DNA of 64,000 nucleotides from Paenibacillus sp. FSL R5-0912. Its GTDB lineage: Bacteria > Bacillota > Bacilli > Paenibacillales > Paenibacillaceae. The DNA lies in NCBI RefSeq assembly GCF_000758605.1, contig NZ_CP009282.1, forward strand, positions 7,654,526-7,718,525, read 5' to 3'. A model generated the notes under the pieces. That model saw nothing but the letters and a program-made list of their open reading frames with translations. It searched no databases and was not told the DNA's origin. Position 1 is the first letter of the stretch. Every line of letters begins with the position of its first letter. Of this stretch, positions 8,179 to 16,057 are shown piece after piece. The position numbers and the translations under genes are program-made.

Positions 8179-9798
8179 CTACTTCTTATCCATTCCGTAC
8201 AATGGATACTCATCCCGGTTGGACGGGAAATTGAAATCAGTCACATCCTTCTGGTACACTGCAATCTGCTTGATGTAGGAGATCGGAAGGATCGAGGATT
8301 GTTCCTGCAACGTAGTGAGAACAGAGCCGAACAACTCGGTACGGGCTTGGTCATCTGTAGTAGCCATGCCTTCCTTGATCTTCTTGTCAATCTCGGCCTT
8401 CATCGGCAGGGCAGCCAGTGTATCTGAGACCCCGAAGCCCTGCTGCACAACGGCTGTCATGAAGGAATGCGGGTCATACGGCGCACCGAAGGTAGAGTAG
8501 AAATTTATATCGAATTCATTGGCTTTTCTACGCTGGATATAGACTGTCAGCTCTACACCCGTGATCTTTAGGTTAACGCCTATTGCCGACCATTCGGCCT
8601 GCAAGGTCTCCGCCATTGCTTTCTGGGTCAGATCCGCCTTGTCATAGATTAGCTCCAGCTCAAGCGGCTCCCCATCCTTCTCCCGGACGTTTGTACCAGA
8701 AGCCAGCTTCCAGCCCGCCTCGTCCAGAAGCGAGTTCGCTTGCTCCACATCATACTTAACAGGGCTCACTTTAATATTGGCGTAAGGCAGATTGGGAGGC
8801 AGGATATAGTCTGCCTTTTCCTCCAGTCCCAGCATTACCCCTTCTACCATCGCTTCCTTGTCAAAGCCCATGCTAAGCGCTTGGCGAACCTTAAGATCGG
8901 CCAGTTTCCCGTTCATGGTATTCAGCACCAGATTACGGGTTGCGATCGGATCAGACAGCTTAGTGACGTACTTCCCGGCACTCTCAAGCTGTTTGTATGC
9001 GTCATAGCTAATCAGTCCTTCGCCGTAGATCAGGTCTAGATCACCTTTTTCGAAAGACAGCACACGGGTTTCCGCATCAGGAATAACCTTCACAACCACC
9101 TTATCTACCTTGGGCTTCTCTCCCCAATAATAGGGATTCGGCGTGAATGTTGCAGATTCATCCTTCTTATAAGTGCTAAGCACCCAGGGTCCGGTTCCAA
9201 TGGGACTTGCCACTCCCTTGGACGTATCGCCATCCTCAGGGAAGCCCGCCTCTCCAAGAAAACGTACAGGCCGTACAACCGCAAGATCATACAAAGCCGG
9301 ATAATACGGCTCCTTCAGCGTAAGCTGGAACGTAGTATCATCAAGCGCTTCTGTCTTCTCAATCAGCGGGATCACCCCCAGCCAAGTGTGCATCTTCATA
9401 TTATTCAGGACTGCATCCATATTCCTCTTCACAAGCTGTGCGGTAAAAGCCGTGCCGTCAGAGAATTTGACGTTACTGCGGATCTTGAATGTGTATACCT
9501 TGCCCTCAGGCGATAGCGTCCAGGACTCGGCCAGAGTGGGGACAATCTTCCCGTCCTTATAACTGACTAGCGGCTCATAGATCATAGATTGGGCTAGCAG
9601 CTGAGACGGATTATACAAATGCGGATTCATCGGTCCAATATCCCGAGGCCACGCCATCGTGATAGTCTTGGCGTTCTGCTCTCCTGCAGCGTCCGATGAA
9701 TTTCCCGTATTATTCGTTGAACAGCCTGCTGCCACCATAGAAATAGCCAATAATACGAGCAGGCCTTGCAGCAACCTCTTGCCTCTAGATGCAAACAT
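8179..9798 (-). CDS. nikA: NikA-type ABC substrate-binding lipoprotein
   Basis: A 539-residue family-5 binding protein with lipobox VAAGC near residue 26. The mature start ITMAWPRDIGPMNPHLYNPS closely parallels the known start of E. coli NikA. So do the central APIGTGPW-like segment (here SPIGTGPWVLS), YYWGEKPKVDKVVV and the late FGAPYDPHSFMT. It is the first gene of the operon, so the importer belongs to the nickel/metallophore branch of the peptide importers. The upstream Fur-type operator fits uptake of a metal or metal-opine complex better than of peptides, but no metallophore synthesis genes lie nearby. Confidence is high for family, moderate for nickel itself. Confidence 0.87.
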   Translation of the reverse strand: MFASRGKRLLQGLLVLLAISMVAAGCSTNNTGNSSDAAGEQNAKTITMAWPRDIGPMNPHLYNPSQLLAQSMIYEPLVSYKDGKIVPTLAESWTLSPEGKVYTFKIRSNVKFSDGTAFTAQLVKRNMDAVLNNMKMHTWLGVIPLIEKTEALDDTTFQLTLKEPYYPALYDLAVVRPVRFLGEAGFPEDGDTSKGVASPIGTGPWVLSTYKKDESATFTPNPYYWGEKPKVDKVVVKVIPDAETRVLSFEKGDLDLIYGEGLISYDAYKQLESAGKYVTKLSDPIATRNLVLNTMNGKLADLKVRQALSMGFDKEAMVEGVMLGLEEKADYILPPNLPYANIKVSPVKYDVEQANSLLDEAGWKLASGTNVREKDGEPLELELIYDKADLTQKAMAETLQAEWSAIGVNLKITGVELTVYIQRRKANEFDINFYSTFGAPYDPHSFMTAVVQQGFGVSDTLAALPMKAEIDKKIKEGMATTDDQARTELFGSVLTTLQEQSSILPISYIKQIAVYQKDVTDFNFPSNRDEYPLYGMDKK

Positions 9799-9822
9799 AG
9801 TGTTGAAGCCTCTTTTCTAATC

Positions 9823-9841
9823 GAGAATGATTATCATTATA
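9823..9841. promoter_or_regulatory. Fur-type box in front of the nik operon
   Basis: GAGAATGATTATCATTATA matches 16 of 19 positions of the classical Fur consensus GATAATGATAATCATTATC. It lies between the promoter -10 and the nikA start codon, about 25 bases upstream of the ATG, so a bound repressor would block initiation. Zur and PerR boxes are related in shape, but the AATGATTATCATT core favours Fur. Confidence 0.75.
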
Positions 9842-9848
9842 AATTAAA

Positions 9849-9878
9849 ATATTACTTTACTTGACACAATTTTGTCAA
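9849..9878 (-). promoter_or_regulatory. Sigma-A-like promoter of the nik operon
   Basis: On the minus strand TTGACA (9873-9878) and TAATAT (9849-9854) are separated by 18 bases. The -35 hexamer is half of an imperfect palindrome TTGACA-N6-TGTCAA (9861-9878). The Fur-type box follows directly downstream. Confidence 0.6.
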
Positions 9879-9913
9879 TGGTAACGCTTGTGATTCCTAT
9901 ACATATATATGGG

Positions 9914-9944
9914 AAAGAAAAACCACCCCAGGGCGCTGGAGTGG
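9914..9944 (-). terminator. Intrinsic terminator of the arsR-type gene
   Basis: On the minus strand a 9-bp stem CCACTCCAG/CTGGGGTGG with a CGCC loop is followed by TTTTTCTTT. It lies between the ArsR-family gene and the nik promoter, insulating the two minus-strand units. Confidence 0.85.
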
Positions 9945-10004
9945 CAGTTAAGCATAGGGTATATGAATTATTATTATACTCAATCGGCAATTACCTTATG
10001 GTAG

Positions 10005-10355
10005 CTATTCTGTCTCTTCCCCCGGCTCCCCGAACCCCTCACCCGGCTCAGACATCTCATAAGCATTCAACACCGAATCCAGAAGCCCCGGAAAACGCTC
10101 GTCCAGATCCTCTGTCCGCAGCGACAGAATACGCTGCGTGCCCTGCGCCTGCGTGTAGACAACACCCGCTTCGCGAAGCGTCCGGGCATGATGAGTCAGG
10201 GTGGACTTGGCAATCGGCACCTTGAAGCTATTGCAGGCTTGGGCGCCATGTTTGCGAATTTCCGACACTACATATAAACGGACCGGATCACTAAGTGCAT
10301 AGAGCACGGAAGCGAGCTGAATGTCCTTGCGGTCCGGATGATGGAGCAGCTTCAT
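10005..10355 (-). CDS. ArsR-family winged-helix transcriptional regulator
   Basis: A 116-residue protein with a winged-helix core: LASVLYALSDPVRLYVVSEI, then the recognition helix region IAKSTLTHHARTLREAGVV and the wing YTQAQGTQRILSLR. This is the ArsR (HTH_5) pattern. The single cysteine (residue 37) does not form the classical ELCVC metal site, so a metal ligand is not indicated. It is divergent from an MFS transporter, with overlapping promoters and an 8-8-8 palindrome between them. The likely role is repressor of itself and of the transporter. The C-terminus is short and Glu/Gly-rich. Confidence 0.87.
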   Translation of the reverse strand: MKLLHHPDRKDIQLASVLYALSDPVRLYVVSEIRKHGAQACNSFKVPIAKSTLTHHARTLREAGVVYTQAQGTQRILSLRTEDLDERFPGLLDSVLNAYEMSEPGEGFGEPGEETE

Positions 10356-10431
10356 AAGTAAGACTCCTTTGGATTACAGAAATGAATTTAAATTTCATCT
10401 TCCTACTTCATATTTATATTTTATTCCCTAA

Positions 10432-10464
10432 TTGCATTTTACATTAGCGCATGCTATATTTCAA
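10432..10464. promoter_or_regulatory. Overlapping divergent promoters of arsR-type and MFS genes
   Basis: Plus strand: TTGCAT (10432-10437), 17 bases, TATATT (10455-10460), reading into the MFS gene. Minus strand: TTGAAA (10459-10464), 17 bases, TAAAAT (10436-10441), reading into the regulator. The two promoters occupy the same 33 bases. Confidence 0.6.
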
Positions 10465-10487
10465 TAGTTCGTAAGTAATCGAACTAT
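10464..10487. promoter_or_regulatory. Palindromic operator between arsR-type and MFS genes
   Basis: ATAGTTCG and CGAACTAT form a perfect 8-bp inverted repeat with an 8-base spacer. It spans the expected transcription start of the MFS gene and abuts the -35 of the regulator gene, so one repressor could close both promoters. Confidence 0.7.
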
Positions 10488-10517
10488 ACAATAACTTTAA
10501 TAAAGGAGTGGCCACCC

Positions 10518-11930
10518 ATGAGCTCATCACATACAGCTGCGGACAATACAGACTTTCCAACCGCAGCTCCGGAAGCTACTCTTCCGCGCGAAGGTTTGCT
10601 TACTCTGTTATTCAGCGTTGCTGTTGTTCTCGTCATTATGAATACAGCGATGTTCAATCTGGCATTGCCTGATGTGACCGAGACCTTCGGCATCACAGCA
10701 GCATCCGCCTCCTGGATTGTTACCGGGTATTCCATCATGTTCTCTATTGCCTCAATCACATACAGCCGGCTCTCTGACTTCCTGCCGATCCGCCGGCTGC
10801 TGGTTATCGGGCTGCTTACGCTAGGACTTGCTGCCGTGGCCGGTTTCTTCAGCACCAACTTTATCTTCCTGCTTATTGTGCGCATTCTGCAAGCTTCGGG
10901 AGCAGGCGCAGTCATGTCCTTATCGCTCGTCCTGTTCACTCGTTATGTCCCGCAGGCCCGCCGCGGCAAAGCAATGGCAACGATCATGTCCGCCGTCTCG
11001 CTGGGTCTGGGACTCGGGCCCGTAGCCGGAGGTTCCATTGTGGAGTATCTGGGCTGGACCTGGCTGTTCGCGGTCACCGCAGCGATTCTGCTCCTGGTAC
11101 CGCTGTTCCTGATCCTGCTCCCTAAGGAAGTTCCTACCCGCGGCTCCTTCGACATCCTGGGCGGTGTGTTCCTCGGCGCTGGCACCACCGGTCTGCTGCT
11201 GTTCCTGACCAGCGGACTGTGGGTTGCCCTGATCGCCGGACTTGTAGCCATTGCCTTGTTTGTCGGCCGCATCCGCACCACACCTGACCCATTCGTGATG
11301 CCGGCGCTGTTCCGTAACCGGTCCTATCTCGTGCTGGCCCTCGTTGGTGTCGCCTCCTACCTGTGCAGCTTCGCCACCTTGTTCCTGCTGCCGCAGATTC
11401 TGGTTCACCGCTTCGGCTTCAGCGCCAGCCATGCCGGACTGGTAATTTTCCCCGGCTCACTGCTCGCGATCTTCGTCTCCCGCACCGTGGGTCGGATCAT
11501 TGACCGTTACGGCAATGCCGGAATCCTGCGCTTCGCACCGTTCCTGGTACTGGCCGCAACAGTACTATTCGCCTTGTTCGCCGGGACGTCATGGGTTGCC
11601 GTCATGCTGGTCTACATGATTATGAGCCTCTCGTTCACCGTCCTGTCCAGCAGTGTATCAAATGAGATCTCGCGGATTCTGCCTTCCTCGCAGATCGGCT
11701 CCGGGATGGGGCTGTTCCAGCTGCTGCAGTTCTTCAGCGGAGCGTTCAGCGTGGCGATGGCCGCAAGCGCTCTGGAATGGCAGCGGGGCTTGCCGCTCTC
11801 AGCGGCCTACTCCAACATCTACTGGGGATTGTCTATTGCGGCAATCGTCGCAATTGTATCAGCCTTTATATATGGGCGCAGCAGCCAGAGCAGCACGGTG
11901 GCCGCTATGGCGGAAGCCGCAGACGCCTAA
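10518..11930 (+). CDS. MFS transporter (drug efflux type, DHA2/TetL-like)
   Basis: A 470-residue membrane protein with about 14 hydrophobic segments. Near residue 35 it has NTAMFNLALPDVTETFG, followed by ASASWIVTGYSIMFSIAS, the motif typical of 14-helix drug:proton antiporters. The loop 2-3 motif is SRLSDFLPIRRLLVIG, and the motif-C helix reads SLGLGLGPVAGG. ATG 10518 follows TAAAGGAG. The divergent ArsR-family gene and the shared operator suggest induction by the exported compound. The substrate cannot be inferred. The end is followed by a strong terminator at 12011-12051. Confidence 0.88.
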   Translation: MSSSHTAADNTDFPTAAPEATLPREGLLTLLFSVAVVLVIMNTAMFNLALPDVTETFGITAASASWIVTGYSIMFSIASITYSRLSDFLPIRRLLVIGLLTLGLAAVAGFFSTNFIFLLIVRILQASGAGAVMSLSLVLFTRYVPQARRGKAMATIMSAVSLGLGLGPVAGGSIVEYLGWTWLFAVTAAILLLVPLFLILLPKEVPTRGSFDILGGVFLGAGTTGLLLFLTSGLWVALIAGLVAIALFVGRIRTTPDPFVMPALFRNRSYLVLALVGVASYLCSFATLFLLPQILVHRFGFSASHAGLVIFPGSLLAIFVSRTVGRIIDRYGNAGILRFAPFLVLAATVLFALFAGTSWVAVMLVYMIMSLSFTVLSSSVSNEISRILPSSQIGSGMGLFQLLQFFSGAFSVAMAASALEWQRGLPLSAAYSNIYWGLSIAAIVAIVSAFIYGRSSQSSTVAAMAEAADA

Positions 11931-12010
11931 CAAGCTTACGCTATTTTTTCCCGCAGTCACTTTGCCTTGGTCTCTTGCTGCAGCTATCCGCCTGCAGAAC
12001 CCGGAACGCC

Positions 12011-12051
12011 AAAACACCCCGCAGCCTTCATCACGGCTGCAGGGTGTTTTT
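12011..12051. terminator. Bidirectional terminator
   Basis: A long GC-rich stem AAAACACCCCGCAGCC / GGCTGCAGGGTGTTTT closes an 8-base loop, with T-runs on both strands. It sits between the plus-strand MFS gene and the minus-strand CxxH/CxxC gene and can end both. Confidence 0.9.
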
Positions 12052-12065
12052 AATTACAGCAGTCC

Positions 12066-12233
12066 TCAGACCACCAGATATTCCGCATTCTGCTCGCATT
12101 CCGCACATTTCGCCGGCGGGTCCCAGTCCGAGAACTCCGTCTCCTTCAGATCCACTACATCGGGTGCATCCTCGTACTCGTCCACAAATTTGTCGATGGC
12201 CAGCTCTACGTGTTCCTTACACACTACATACAT
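12066..12233 (-). CDS. CxxH/CxxC mini-protein
   Basis: A 55-residue protein. It starts MYVVCKEHVELAIDKFVDEY and ends with a CAEC pair (CxxC) near residue 43. The CKEH (CxxH) plus CxxC arrangement matches the small Bacillales CxxH/CxxC protein family first named from Bacillus anthracis (BA_5709), which has the look of a zinc-binding knuckle. Function is unknown. ATG 12233 is the only in-frame start, because TGA directly precedes it; an AAGGGA site lies somewhat far upstream. It lies between the terminator and the M3 peptidase gene. Confidence 0.72.
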   Translation of the reverse strand: MYVVCKEHVELAIDKFVDEYEDAPDVVDLKETEFSDWDPPAKCAECEQNAEYLVV

Positions 12234-12336
12234 TCAATCAAGCATCCCTTTCTGTGCCGCTGCGGTGTATACTTCTACTACTGTTCTACCACATTTCCCG
12301 GCAAAAAGGAACCTTCCGCAGCGCAAAATCCCCGCC

Positions 12337-14121
12337 TTATTCCCGCCCCGTAAACTTATCAATATCCCCGGCAATCAGCCCGAGCGCATCCTGCCAGAAT
12401 GCCAGTGAATGTACATCGATATCCATCAGCTTTGCAGCATCCGCAATACTCCGGGTACTGGTCGCTGAGAGGAACTGCTCATAGCGTTCTACGAAGGCCC
12501 CGCCCCGCTTCTTGTACTGCGCATACAGCCCTTTGGAGAACAATAACCCGAAGGAATACGGGAAGTTCAAGAACTCATTACCCGCCATATAATACCCGGC
12601 TTTGCTGATCCACTGGTAAGGATGAATCGAGTCCGGCAGCACACTTTCACCGTAAGCCGCATGCATGGATTCCAGCATCAGCGCGTTCAGCTCCTCCACA
12701 GACAGAGCACCGGATTTCCTGCGGGCATATAACCGGCTCTCGAAGCAATACCGGGCATAGAAATCAACGATATAATACCCGGCATCCGAGAGACTCCGCT
12801 CCAGTATGGCAGCCGCTTCTCCCGCAGGCAGAGACTGAAGCAACTCCAGATGAATCAGACTCTCGCAAAAAATCGACGCCGTCTCGGCAATCGGAACCGG
12901 ATATTCCGTGTTAACCATCGTTTCCCCGCAGAGGCGGCTGCTGTGGTACGCATGACCGATCTCGTGGGCCAGCACGCTCACATCTATATAATTGCCATTG
13001 AAGCTGGTAATGATCCGGCTCTCCCCAACCGGGAAAATATCAACGCACATCCCGAAGTTGCCTTTACCGCTCCGTGGCTCGGCATCGATCCAGCGCTGCT
13101 CAAACACCTTACGGGCGAATGCGCCAAGCTCCGGGCTGAACCTGCTGAAGCCGGCAATAATCATCGTCTGGGCCTCAGCATAAGTGATGCGCTCCGCAGC
13201 AGCTTCCGCCATCCCGACAGGCGCAAAAACATCACAAAAAGGCAGCCCTCCCGCATGCCCCAGCAATGCTGCCTTTTTGGCATAATAACGCTGAAAGTCC
13301 GGCAGGCTCTCTTCGATGGCCTGAAGCATCACCTGAAGTGTCTCCTGGTCCATCCGCGATGCTTCCAGCACTTTATGCAGTGGTGAAGCATATCCTCTCA
13401 GCTCATAGACGGCCGCAGCCTCCCCGGTTACGGCATTAATACAGGCTGCACTCTGCTCTGCTACCCTGCGGCAGGCTTCGTGCTCTGCTTCCGCCGCTGC
13501 CCGGCGGACCGCAGGATCGGGATCATAGGCGAGATTACGCAGATCGGCAAGCGTATAGCTCCGGGTCACCCCGTCCATCTCTGCATCGATCCGCAAGGTA
13601 GACAGCGTCTGCATGTACAGCCGCTCCCACGCCTTGGACCCTGTAGCCTGCATCCGGGCAATCACCGCTTCACCTTCCTCGCTGAGTAAATGCTCTGATT
13701 TACTCTTAAGCCCACGCAAGTAGAAGCCGTGCTGCTCCAGATAAGCGCCCGAAGAGATGCTTGCCTCCAGTTCATCTGCGCTTACCTTCGCCAGCCATTT
13801 GCTGAAGCAGACCAAGGCTTCACCCGCACCATAAGTGACCTCCTCCAGCTCATCCATTAGATTAACGGCTTCCGTATTACTGCTGTCTGCACTGAACCTT
13901 AATTCCGCGTAGCTGAACAAGCGAAGATATATATGTTGATACCCATTATATTGTCTCAGGAACTCTTCCATCACACCGGCAGCATCCTGCCCGTTAATCA
14001 TCTGCGAGGCTGACCATGTATTCAGCTCCCCGGCAAGTGTCTCCACCAGCCTGCGGTCCTGCTGAAATTGCTCCGACTGGAAAGAGGGATAGATTCGGTC
14101 CAGATCCCATGTTAATTGCAT
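12337..14121 (-). CDS. pepF: M3-family oligoendopeptidase F-like metallopeptidase
   Basis: A 594-residue cytoplasmic zinc peptidase. The catalytic motif is VLAHEIGHAYHS (HExxH), and the third zinc ligand lies in the downstream CESLIHLELL region. The N-terminal half is helical, starting MQLTWDLDRIYPSF, as in the PepF/M3B subfamily, and the length is normal. It would cleave medium-length peptides for turnover. It is a lone minus-strand gene. Its promoter must lie in the short space shared with the divergent DUF2252 gene. Confidence 0.92.
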   Translation of the reverse strand: MQLTWDLDRIYPSFQSEQFQQDRRLVETLAGELNTWSASQMINGQDAAGVMEEFLRQYNGYQHIYLRLFSYAELRFSADSSNTEAVNLMDELEEVTYGAGEALVCFSKWLAKVSADELEASISSGAYLEQHGFYLRGLKSKSEHLLSEEGEAVIARMQATGSKAWERLYMQTLSTLRIDAEMDGVTRSYTLADLRNLAYDPDPAVRRAAAEAEHEACRRVAEQSAACINAVTGEAAAVYELRGYASPLHKVLEASRMDQETLQVMLQAIEESLPDFQRYYAKKAALLGHAGGLPFCDVFAPVGMAEAAAERITYAEAQTMIIAGFSRFSPELGAFARKVFEQRWIDAEPRSGKGNFGMCVDIFPVGESRIITSFNGNYIDVSVLAHEIGHAYHSSRLCGETMVNTEYPVPIAETASIFCESLIHLELLQSLPAGEAAAILERSLSDAGYYIVDFYARYCFESRLYARRKSGALSVEELNALMLESMHAAYGESVLPDSIHPYQWISKAGYYMAGNEFLNFPYSFGLLFSKGLYAQYKKRGGAFVERYEQFLSATSTRSIADAAKLMDIDVHSLAFWQDALGLIAGDIDKFTGRE

Positions 14122-14306
14122 CTTCTAACATCCCCTTATTTATAGTCGCAGGAACAATTCATCCTCACATGCTTCCACCCCGTTCTTAGACGACTTGCAG
14201 GAAAATCCATTCCAGTATACCATGCCCGCCAAATTAGAAGTCTATGGAAATAACAGCTATAATCAACTATACCAAGTTACTACCGATTTCCCGAAAGGAG
14301 CACCAC

Positions 14307-15644
14307 ATGGTCAACCAGTCTATTACCGAAGGAGTCATACGTACACGTTCGAAGCTGCGCAGAGATTTGCTGATTTCTATTTTTGACGAGTTCGACGGCA
14401 GCATCATGGCCCTATCTCCTGACCGGAGAACGGAGAAATACAGCAAAATGGCGCAAAATGCCTTTTCCTTCTACCGGGGCAGCGCCTATCTGTTTTATTT
14501 TGACACGACAAGGCAGTACTTCCCTTACCATAGCTCACCCGGGCGCCCTACATGGATTCAAGGGGACCTGCATTTCGAGAACTTCGGCGCTTTCCGCAGT
14601 GAAGACGGGGAGATTGTGTATGATGTGAATGATTTTGACGAGGGGTATGTCGGCTCTTATCTGTATGATCTGCTGCGGATGGCAGTCAGTATTGCGCTTG
14701 CCGGCAGGCAGCTCGGAATGAGTCGGACAGAACAGCTTAAGCTGAGCCGGAGTTATGCGGAGGCGTATTACCGGCAAATTCACCGCTTTTGTGATGGTAA
14801 AGACAATCCCGGTAACTTCACCCTGAATGAGAATACAGCCAAAGGCCCCGTCAAGAAGCTGCTCCGCAAGCTGGAGAAACGCCGGCAGAGTCATTTCCTG
14901 GAGAAGGTCACTGCCCAGATGCAGACCAGCCGGGTATTCCTCGAGACCTCGGAGCTGCTGATTCCCGGAGCTGCCGAGCAGAGACAGCTGGAGCTGGCCT
15001 GGAGCTTCTATACACAGACAGTGGTTACACGCAGCCTGAACGAGGAGCATTTCCGAATCAAGGACATCGCGGTCAAGCGCGGCTCGGGAACGGCTTCCAT
15101 CGGACTGGACCGCTATTATATTCTCATTGAAGGCGGCTTGGAGCAGGCAGGAACTGACGACACCGTACTGGAGGTAAAAGAAGTCCGTGTTCCCGTTCCC
15201 GCCTATTTCCTGCCCTACTCCGACTCGTTCTGGCAATCCTTTGCCCATCAGGGCAAACGTGTATCCGCGACCCAGCAGGCGATGCACCACAAGGCGGATC
15301 CATACCTCGGCTTCTTAACAATGGACGGCCGGGAGTTCTATGTCAGAGAGCGTTCCCCGTACAAAAAAAGTCTGAAGCTGGAGAATATCGCAGACATGGA
15401 TGAGTTGACCGTAGTTATCCAGCAGATGGGCAGCCTGACCGCCAAAATGCATGCCCGCGCCGATGCCGATGTCGACAAGGGAATTCTCGACTATCACAGT
15501 GAGCAGGAGATCGCCAAGGCCATGGGTCCCGATTCGGATGCCTTTGCCCGTTATATCGCAGAGTGGGCTTACGGCTATGCCGGGCAGGTAGAGAAAGACT
15601 ATGCCATGTTCGCGGATTGGGTGTCGGAGCAGTACGGTATATAA
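14307..15644 (+). CDS. DUF2252 family protein
   Basis: A 445-residue soluble protein. The motifs WIQGDLHFENFGAF and YDVNDFDEGYVGSYLYDLLR are the hallmark of DUF2252. The GDxHxxNF and DFD motifs recall the catalytic and metal-binding loops of aminoglycoside-phosphotransferase-like kinases, so a small-molecule kinase fold is plausible; the substrate is unknown. An upstream in-frame ATG exists at 14244, but ATG 14307 has GAAAGGAG at the right distance and gives the conserved start MVNQSITEGV. It is monocistronic and is followed by a repeat array. Confidence 0.82.
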   Translation: MVNQSITEGVIRTRSKLRRDLLISIFDEFDGSIMALSPDRRTEKYSKMAQNAFSFYRGSAYLFYFDTTRQYFPYHSSPGRPTWIQGDLHFENFGAFRSEDGEIVYDVNDFDEGYVGSYLYDLLRMAVSIALAGRQLGMSRTEQLKLSRSYAEAYYRQIHRFCDGKDNPGNFTLNENTAKGPVKKLLRKLEKRRQSHFLEKVTAQMQTSRVFLETSELLIPGAAEQRQLELAWSFYTQTVVTRSLNEEHFRIKDIAVKRGSGTASIGLDRYYILIEGGLEQAGTDDTVLEVKEVRVPVPAYFLPYSDSFWQSFAHQGKRVSATQQAMHHKADPYLGFLTMDGREFYVRERSPYKKSLKLENIADMDELTVVIQQMGSLTAKMHARADADVDKGILDYHSEQEIAKAMGPDSDAFARYIAEWAYGYAGQVEKDYAMFADWVSEQYGI

Positions 15645-15659
15645 CGGGCGGGTCCCCCT

Positions 15660-15950
15660 TCTGATTAAGCGCAGTGAATTCTACTTTGGACAATCGCTTC
15701 TGAAGCGCAACAGATATACAGATATACAGATAATGCCGCTTTCGTACATCGTTGCGCTTAACTGCACTTGGTACAACTAAAAGGTCTGATTCTCGCCCCG
15801 GCATCCGTTTAATTGTATTCTGTACACTTAAGCGGCCCTATAAAGACCGCATTAACGAATTCGGGCTGATTTAGTTGTATGAACTACAGTTATAGTCTGC
15901 AAGTGGACCTCATCGCTGTTTTTAATTGCACATTATACAGCTATCCCGGA
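15660..15950. repeat. Array of five degenerate 25-bp motifs plus an 8-bp tandem repeat
   Basis: The intergenic space after DUF2252 has five related motifs approximating TTTAGTTGTAnnnnGTACAGTTAAG. Two are inverted (about 15672-15697 and 15753-15783) and three are direct (about 15808-15835, 15869-15895, 15919-15945), spaced about 50-85 bases apart. Between the two inverted copies, CAGATATA occurs three times in tandem, the last copy degenerate (15711-15734). No open frame or promoter is convincing here. Confidence 0.6.
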
Positions 15951-16000
15951 GATTCCGTTTGAATACCCTTCCTCCAATGGAGGATAACTTTAAATAAATT

Positions 16001-16045
16001 AAAAAAGCTCTCTCTACCCGGCAACCGGGCGGAGAGAGCTTCTTG
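16001..16045 (-). terminator. Terminator of the cyd operon
   Basis: AAGCTCTCTC...CCCGG-CAA-CCGGG...GAGAGAGCTT forms a strong stem. On the minus strand it is followed by TTTTTTA, directly after the cydC stop codon. Confidence 0.88.
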
Positions 16046-16057
16046 ATCTATCCATAT

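Noticed and set aside
15710..15735. Possible CRISPR array
   Set aside because: The CAGATATA repeats are eight bases long, contiguous and without unique spacers, and no cas genes are present in the window.
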